A DNA stretch of 64,000 nt. Origin: Alphaproteobacteria bacterium (GTDB lineage: Bacteria > Pseudomonadota > Alphaproteobacteria > Acetobacterales > Acetobacteraceae). The stretch covers positions 248,001 to 312,000 of the forward strand of contig JADZEB010000016.1 of the NCBI GenBank assembly GCA_020850755.1, written 5' to 3'. The notes under the pieces were generated by a model. It was not told where the DNA came from, searched no databases, and saw only the letters and a program-made list of their open reading frames with translations. Positions 60,408 to 64,000 of this stretch are shown in pieces. Position 1 is the stretch's first letter, and every line of letters begins with the position of its first letter. The position numbers and the translations under genes were made by a program.

Positions 60408-61964
60408 ATGAACGATCCGGGGTATTTCGGCGCGGGCCGAGAGGTTGCGGCACGCGCACCGGACGATGTCGCATCGCGGCAACCCGCGGGCGACACTTCG
60501 CCTGATTCCACCACCATCGCGGGTGCAGATCCTGGATCGCCCGAACGCTGGACCCTGACGCTCATTGCCGGCATCGTCCGCTTGGCCGAAGCGTCGATCA
60601 TCATTGCCGCCGGCATGCTGTGCTTCGCCCTCTATATCGGCGTGCTCCGCGGCGGTTTCGACCAGTGGGAACGCTACGCCGCGACCGTCTTCGCCGGCAC
60701 CGTCATCGCCCTGGTCGTGTTCGAGGTCGCAAGCCTCTACACACCCAAGCGGCTGGAGAATGGCGCCGGCACGCTCGGCCGCCTCTTGGCGGCGTGGGGC
60801 GTGGCGTTCCTCTCCGTGGTCGCGCTTGGCTATCTCCTCAAGCTGTCGATCGACTTCTCGCGCGGCTGGGCCCTGCTCTGGTTCGTGTCCAGCGCGGCGG
60901 GCCTTGCCGGGTTGCGCATGGGCCTTGCCAATTGGCTTGGGTCCAGCACCGGGCAGGCGACGCTTTGCCGCCGCCTCGCGATCGTTGGCGCCGGCCCGAT
61001 CTCGGAACGACTGCTCCACCACCTCGCCCAGCCCGAGATGGCCGGCAAGTTCGAGATCGTCGGCCTGTTCGATGATCGCAGCCCGGACCGACACGGCCCC
61101 GACGGGGCGGCCGGCCAGAAGATCGCCGGCACCACTGCCGACCTCACGCGCCTGATCGAACGGGCGCGCGTCGATGTCGTGGCGATCGCGCTACCCTGGA
61201 GCGCGGCCACCCGCATCCGCGAGATATCGGCCTCGTTGCGCGACCTGCCCGTGGACATCTGGCTGGCGCCGGATACGGCCCTGTTCGAGTTCCAGCAGCC
61301 CGAATTGCGCCGCATCGGCGATCTACCCGCGCTCGAGGTGCATTCGGCGCCGCTCGCCGACTGGCGCGGCGTGCTGAAGCGGGCCGAGGATCTGGTCCTT
61401 GGCACGGCGATCCTGCTGGTGGCGGCCCCCTTCATGCTGCTGGCCGCGCTAGCCATCAAGCTCGACTCGCGCGGGCCGGTCCTGTTCCGCCAGCGCCGCT
61501 TCGGCTTCAACAACCAGCCGATCACCGTGTTCAAGTTCCGCACCATGCAGGTGGAACAGTGCGATGCCTCGGGCGCGCAGCGCACGCAGAAGAACGATCC
61601 GCGCGTCACGCGCGTCGGGCGCTTCCTGCGTCGTGGGTCGATCGACGAGTTGCCGCAGCTCCTCAACGTGCTGCGCGGCGAGATGTCGCTGGTCGGCCCG
61701 CGCGCGCACCCGATCGCGATGAAGGTGGGCGACCGCTACTACTACGAGGCGGTGGCGCGATACGGCGCGCGCCATCGCATGAAGCCCGGCATTACTGGCT
61801 GGGCCCAGATCAACGGCTATCGCGGCGAGGTGGATACGATGGAGAAGGCCGAGCGCCGGCTGGAGCTCGACCTGCACTACATCGACAACTGGTCGGTCGT
61901 GTTCGACCTGTGGATCATCTTGCGCACGATCCTGGGGGGATTCACTGGCAAGGCTGCCTATTAG
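60408..61964 (+). CDS. undecaprenyl-phosphate hexose-1-phosphate transferase (priming glycosyltransferase, WcaJ/PssY-like)
   Basis: The 518-residue protein has four hydrophobic segments in its first half (about 48-75, 84-107, 126-148 and 155-175), then a nucleotide-binding-like CoA-binding domain (RRLAIVGAGPISERLL), a re-entrant membrane segment (VLGTAILLVAAPFMLLAALAI) and the C-terminal bacterial sugar-transferase domain with KFRTM, DELPQLLNVLRGEMSLVGPR and KPGITGWAQI. It starts exopolysaccharide repeat units by loading sugar-1-phosphate on undecaprenyl phosphate. ATG at 60408 has GGGAG upstream. First gene after the structured leader. Confidence 0.93.
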   Translation: MNDPGYFGAGREVAARAPDDVASRQPAGDTSPDSTTIAGADPGSPERWTLTLIAGIVRLAEASIIIAAGMLCFALYIGVLRGGFDQWERYAATVFAGTVIALVVFEVASLYTPKRLENGAGTLGRLLAAWGVAFLSVVALGYLLKLSIDFSRGWALLWFVSSAAGLAGLRMGLANWLGSSTGQATLCRRLAIVGAGPISERLLHHLAQPEMAGKFEIVGLFDDRSPDRHGPDGAAGQKIAGTTADLTRLIERARVDVVAIALPWSAATRIREISASLRDLPVDIWLAPDTALFEFQQPELRRIGDLPALEVHSAPLADWRGVLKRAEDLVLGTAILLVAAPFMLLAALAIKLDSRGPVLFRQRRFGFNNQPITVFKFRTMQVEQCDASGAQRTQKNDPRVTRVGRFLRRGSIDELPQLLNVLRGEMSLVGPRAHPIAMKVGDRYYYEAVARYGARHRMKPGITGWAQINGYRGEVDTMEKAERRLELDLHYIDNWSVVFDLWIILRTILGGFTGKAAY

Positions 61965-62038
61965 CGACTGACCATGTACACGTCGTTCATCCGCCGGCGC
62001 CGGACAGGCGCCACGGCCAAGCAGAAGGGGACCAGAAC
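61965..62038 (+). other. 74-bp spacer with GGCGCC repeat
   Basis: GGCGCC occurs at 61996-62001 and 62007-62012 and can pair with itself around 5 bases. It precedes the AAGGGG ribosome-binding site of the next gene. The role is unclear. Confidence 0.25.
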
Positions 62039-62797
62039 GTGAAAGTCTTGATTCTCGCGGGCGGCAAGGGCACCCGTGCCTACCCGTACACGGAGTATTT
62101 GCCGAAGCCCATGATGCCGATCGGCGGCAAGCCCGTGATCACGCGGGTGATGGAGATCTTCGCCCGCCAGGGGATCAAGGAATTCGTGGTCTCGCTCGGC
62201 TATCGCAAGGAGGTGATCACCGACTATTTCGAGGGCCGGTCGAGCCCGTGGAAGGTCGATCTGATCGATACCGGCGAGAACACCGATACGGGCGGGCGCA
62301 TCTACAAGGCGCGCCACCTGCTCGGCGACCGCTTCATGGCCACCTACACAGATGGCCTGTGCGACGTCCCGCTGGCCAAGCTGCTGGCATTCCACGAGAA
62401 GCGGGTGAAGCTCGGCGGACTTGCCACCATCACCTCGGTGCCGCTCGTCTCCCAGTATGGTACCATCGAGGCGAATGACGACGGCCAGATTGTCGCATTC
62501 CGCGAGAAGCCGACCCTGTACGAACACTGGATCAATGCCGGCTTCTTCGTTATGGAGAAGGCGATCTTCAGGAACTGGCAGGGCGAGAACCTGGAACGCG
62601 AGGTTTTCCCGGCGCTGCAGAAGAAAGGTAGGCTCTATACCTACCAGCACCGGGGCTTCTTCAAGTCCATGGACACCTACAAGGACCAGCAGGAGATCGA
62701 GACACTGTGCGAGACCGGCAAGATGCCGTGGCTGGTTCCCGTCGCCGGGAAGGGTAGCAAGCCGCGCACGAAACCCAAGGCTGCGCGGAGGACATGA
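62039..62797 (+). CDS. glucose-1-phosphate cytidylyltransferase (RfbF-like)
   Basis: The 252-residue nucleotidyltransferase starts with GTG at 62039 (AAGGGG 9 bases upstream). [23 protein letters not shown] is the nucleotide-binding loop, and [39 protein letters not shown] and [10 protein letters not shown] match CDP-glucose-forming enzymes rather than dTDP- or UDP-specific ones. It makes CDP-glucose from CTP and glucose-1-phosphate. The tail of about 15 basic residues ([15 protein letters not shown]) is extra. Its stop overlaps the next start. Confidence 0.85.
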   Translation: MKVLILAGGKGTRAYPYTEYLPKPMMPIGGKPVITRVMEIFARQGIKEFVVSLGYRKEVITDYFEGRSSPWKVDLIDTGENTDTGGRIYKARHLLGDRFMATYTDGLCDVPLAKLLAFHEKRVKLGGLATITSVPLVSQYGTIEANDDGQIVAFREKPTLYEHWINAGFFVMEKAIFRNWQGENLEREVFPALQKKGRLYTYQHRGFFKSMDTYKDQQEIETLCETGKMPWLVPVAGKGSKPRTKPKAARRT

Positions 62798-63801
62798 TGA
62801 CCAAGAACTCGCATTTCTGGCGCGACCGGCGTGTGCTGGTCACCGGCTCGTCGGGATTCCTCGGCGGCTATGTGGTGGCTCAGCTCCGCGCCTCGGGCGC
62901 GTCCGTTGTCGGCCTGGTGCGGGACCTGCAGCCGGCGCTCGATCCGGCCCGCACCCGCTCCCGCCAGCCGGACTTCATCGTGCCCGGCGCGCTGGAGGAT
63001 TTCGACACCGTCATGCGCGCGGTTTCGGAATACGAGGTGGACACCGTGTTCCACCTTGCCGCGCAACCGATCGTGGGCATCGCCAATCGCGACCCGCGCG
63101 GCACCTTCGAGGCCAATATCCGCGGCACCTGGAACCTTCTCGACGCATGCCGGCTTGCCAAGACCGTGACGCGCATTCTGGTCGCCTCCTCGGACAAGGC
63201 CTATGGCGTGCAGACGGTGCTGCCCTATGACGAGCACATGCCGCTCCAGGGCTGCCATCCCTACGACGTGTCGAAAAGCTGCGCCGACCTGATCTCGCAC
63301 ACCTACTACAAGACCTATGGTCTGCCGGTCTGCGTGACGCGGGCGGCGAACTTCTATGGCGGCGGCGACCTGAACTGGAACCGCATCGTCCCGGGCACCA
63401 TACGTTCCGTCCTGCAGGGCGAGCGTCCGGTGCTGCGCTCCGACGGCACCATGGTGCGTGACTACATATTCGTGAAGGACGTGGCCGACGCCTACCTGCA
63501 CCTGGCCGAGCGCATGGACGACAAGGCCCTGCATGGCGAGGCGTTCAACTTCAGCGTCGAGATCAAGCTCACCGTTCTCGAACTGACCAGGCTTATCCTG
63601 AAGCTGATGGGTCGCGAGGACCTCCAGCCGGTGATCCTCAATCAAGCCAGCGGCGAGATCCCCGAGCAGTACCTGTCGGCGGCCAAGGCACGTCGCGTCT
63701 TGAACTGGTCCCCGCGCTACGGACTGGAGGAAGGTCTCCGTGAAACCATCGCCTGGTATCGCGAATACCTCAGCGAGCGGCAGGTTGCGGCGGCCGAGTA
63801 G
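62794..63801 (+). CDS. NAD-dependent sugar nucleotide dehydratase/epimerase (CDP-glucose 4,6-dehydratase-like)
   Basis: A 335-residue extended [18 protein letters not shown] for [27 protein letters not shown], catalytic Tyr and Lys in [11 protein letters not shown], and [19 protein letters not shown]. The SDKAYG and PYxxSKxCAD patterns and its pairing with a CDP-glucose synthase suggest CDP-glucose 4,6-dehydratase (RfbG), giving a 4-keto-6-deoxy sugar; another epimerase is possible. ATG at 62794 overlaps the previous gene by 4 bp, with a second ATG one codon later. Confidence 0.82.
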   Translation: MMTKNSHFWRDRRVLVTGSSGFLGGYVVAQLRASGASVVGLVRDLQPALDPARTRSRQPDFIVPGALEDFDTVMRAVSEYEVDTVFHLAAQPIVGIANRDPRGTFEANIRGTWNLLDACRLAKTVTRILVASSDKAYGVQTVLPYDEHMPLQGCHPYDVSKSCADLISHTYYKTYGLPVCVTRAANFYGGGDLNWNRIVPGTIRSVLQGERPVLRSDGTMVRDYIFVKDVADAYLHLAERMDDKALHGEAFNFSVEIKLTVLELTRLILKLMGREDLQPVILNQASGEIPEQYLSAAKARRVLNWSPRYGLEEGLRETIAWYREYLSERQVAAAE

Positions 63802-63843
63802 CCGCGCGCGGCATTCCGCCCCAGGCATCGCGGAACGCGGCCG

Positions 63844-64000
63844 ATGAACAACCAGCTCCCCGTCCCCTGGCAACCGCCGGGCGGCGCAGCACCCGTTTTC
63901 ACCATGTCGCTGCGCGAGCTGGCGTTCGTGGTATTCAAGCGCTGGGTCAGCGCGCTGATGGTGCTGGCGATGACGGCGGGCGCGAGCCTGGGCTACCTGC
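63844..64000 (+). CDS. chain-length determinant/Wzz-GumC-like protein, 5' end only
   Basis: From an ATG at 63844 the frame is open to the window end, 52 codons. It reads a short Pro-rich lead (NNQLPVPWQPPGG), then SLRELAFVVFKRWVSALMVL and AMTAGASLGYL, the first transmembrane segment. Wzz/GumC-type proteins start this way, and the locus lacks one elsewhere. They control polysaccharide length with the export channel. The rest lies outside the window. Confidence 0.62.
   Translation, partial: MNNQLPVPWQPPGGAAPVFTMSLRELAFVVFKRWVSALMVLAMTAGASLGYL

Noticed and set aside
1-64000. CRISPR arrays, tRNA or rRNA genes, integrases and insertion sequences
   Set aside because: No regularly spaced repeats, cloverleaf-like sequences, recombinase motifs or terminal inverted repeats with target duplications were recognised by eye.

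Overview
This window is high-GC bacterial chromosome, packed with genes, many of which overlap by 4 bp. The gene families (several Dpp/Opp-type ABC importers, a Liv-type importer, NMT1-like binding protein, MmgE/PrpD, OCD/mu-crystallin, hydantoinase/oxoprolinase) suggest a metabolically versatile alphaproteobacterium of the Hyphomicrobiales or Rhodospirillales kind. That placement is inference from gene content only; no rRNA or other marker gene is present. I saw no tRNA, rRNA, CRISPR array, integrase or insertion sequence.

Layout. (1) 1-450: 5' part of a 2-hydroxyacid dehydrogenase, divergent from an OCD-family reductase (647-1603). (2) 1597-7943, minus: six-gene operon of FAD monooxygenase, Asp/Glu-racemase-fold protein, M20 peptidase, amidohydrolase, alpha/beta hydrolase and NMT1-like binding protein. 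(3) 8018-11986, plus: MmgE/PrpD, NTF2-like protein, cytosine-deaminase-like amidohydrolase and NodB deacetylase. (4) 12021-18382, minus: complete Liv-type importer followed by gamma-glutamyltransferase. (5) 18552-27777, plus: Dpp-type importer with two intact binding proteins and a class-C-beta-lactamase-like hydrolase, interrupted by a decayed antisense binding-protein pseudogene. (6) 27957-33129: RidA, a further binding protein, and a 2OG-dioxygenase/3-HIBADH-like/DAO-like operon. (7) 33266-44483, minus: probable long operon with two NodB deacetylases, M28 peptidase, hydantoin-racemase-like protein, Dpp ABCDF and an MDR oxidoreductase. (8) 44595-49081, plus: C45 acyltransferase/peptidase, SDR and two tandem MFS paralogues. 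(9) 49078-58672, minus: fused HyuA-HyuB hydantoinase/oxoprolinase followed by Dpp ABCDF. (10) 58921-64000: exopolysaccharide locus (Wza-like exporter, divergent from a priming glycosyltransferase, CDP-glucose genes and a chain-length protein cut by the window end).

Regions 1-9 read as a scavenging island. Four peptide/amino-acid importers are each paired with enzymes acting on amide, cyclic-amide, gamma-glutamyl, N-acyl or peptide bonds, with racemases, reductases and amine oxidases as likely downstream steps. No substrate can be assigned from sequence alone.

The most striking non-coding signals are: a 27-bp-stem hairpin (60249-60322) directly downstream of a sigma70-like promoter in the leader of the exopolysaccharide operon; and strong hairpins lying between the binding-protein gene and the first permease gene in all three transporter operons that begin with the binding protein (17096-17123, 38264-38287, 53034-53084).
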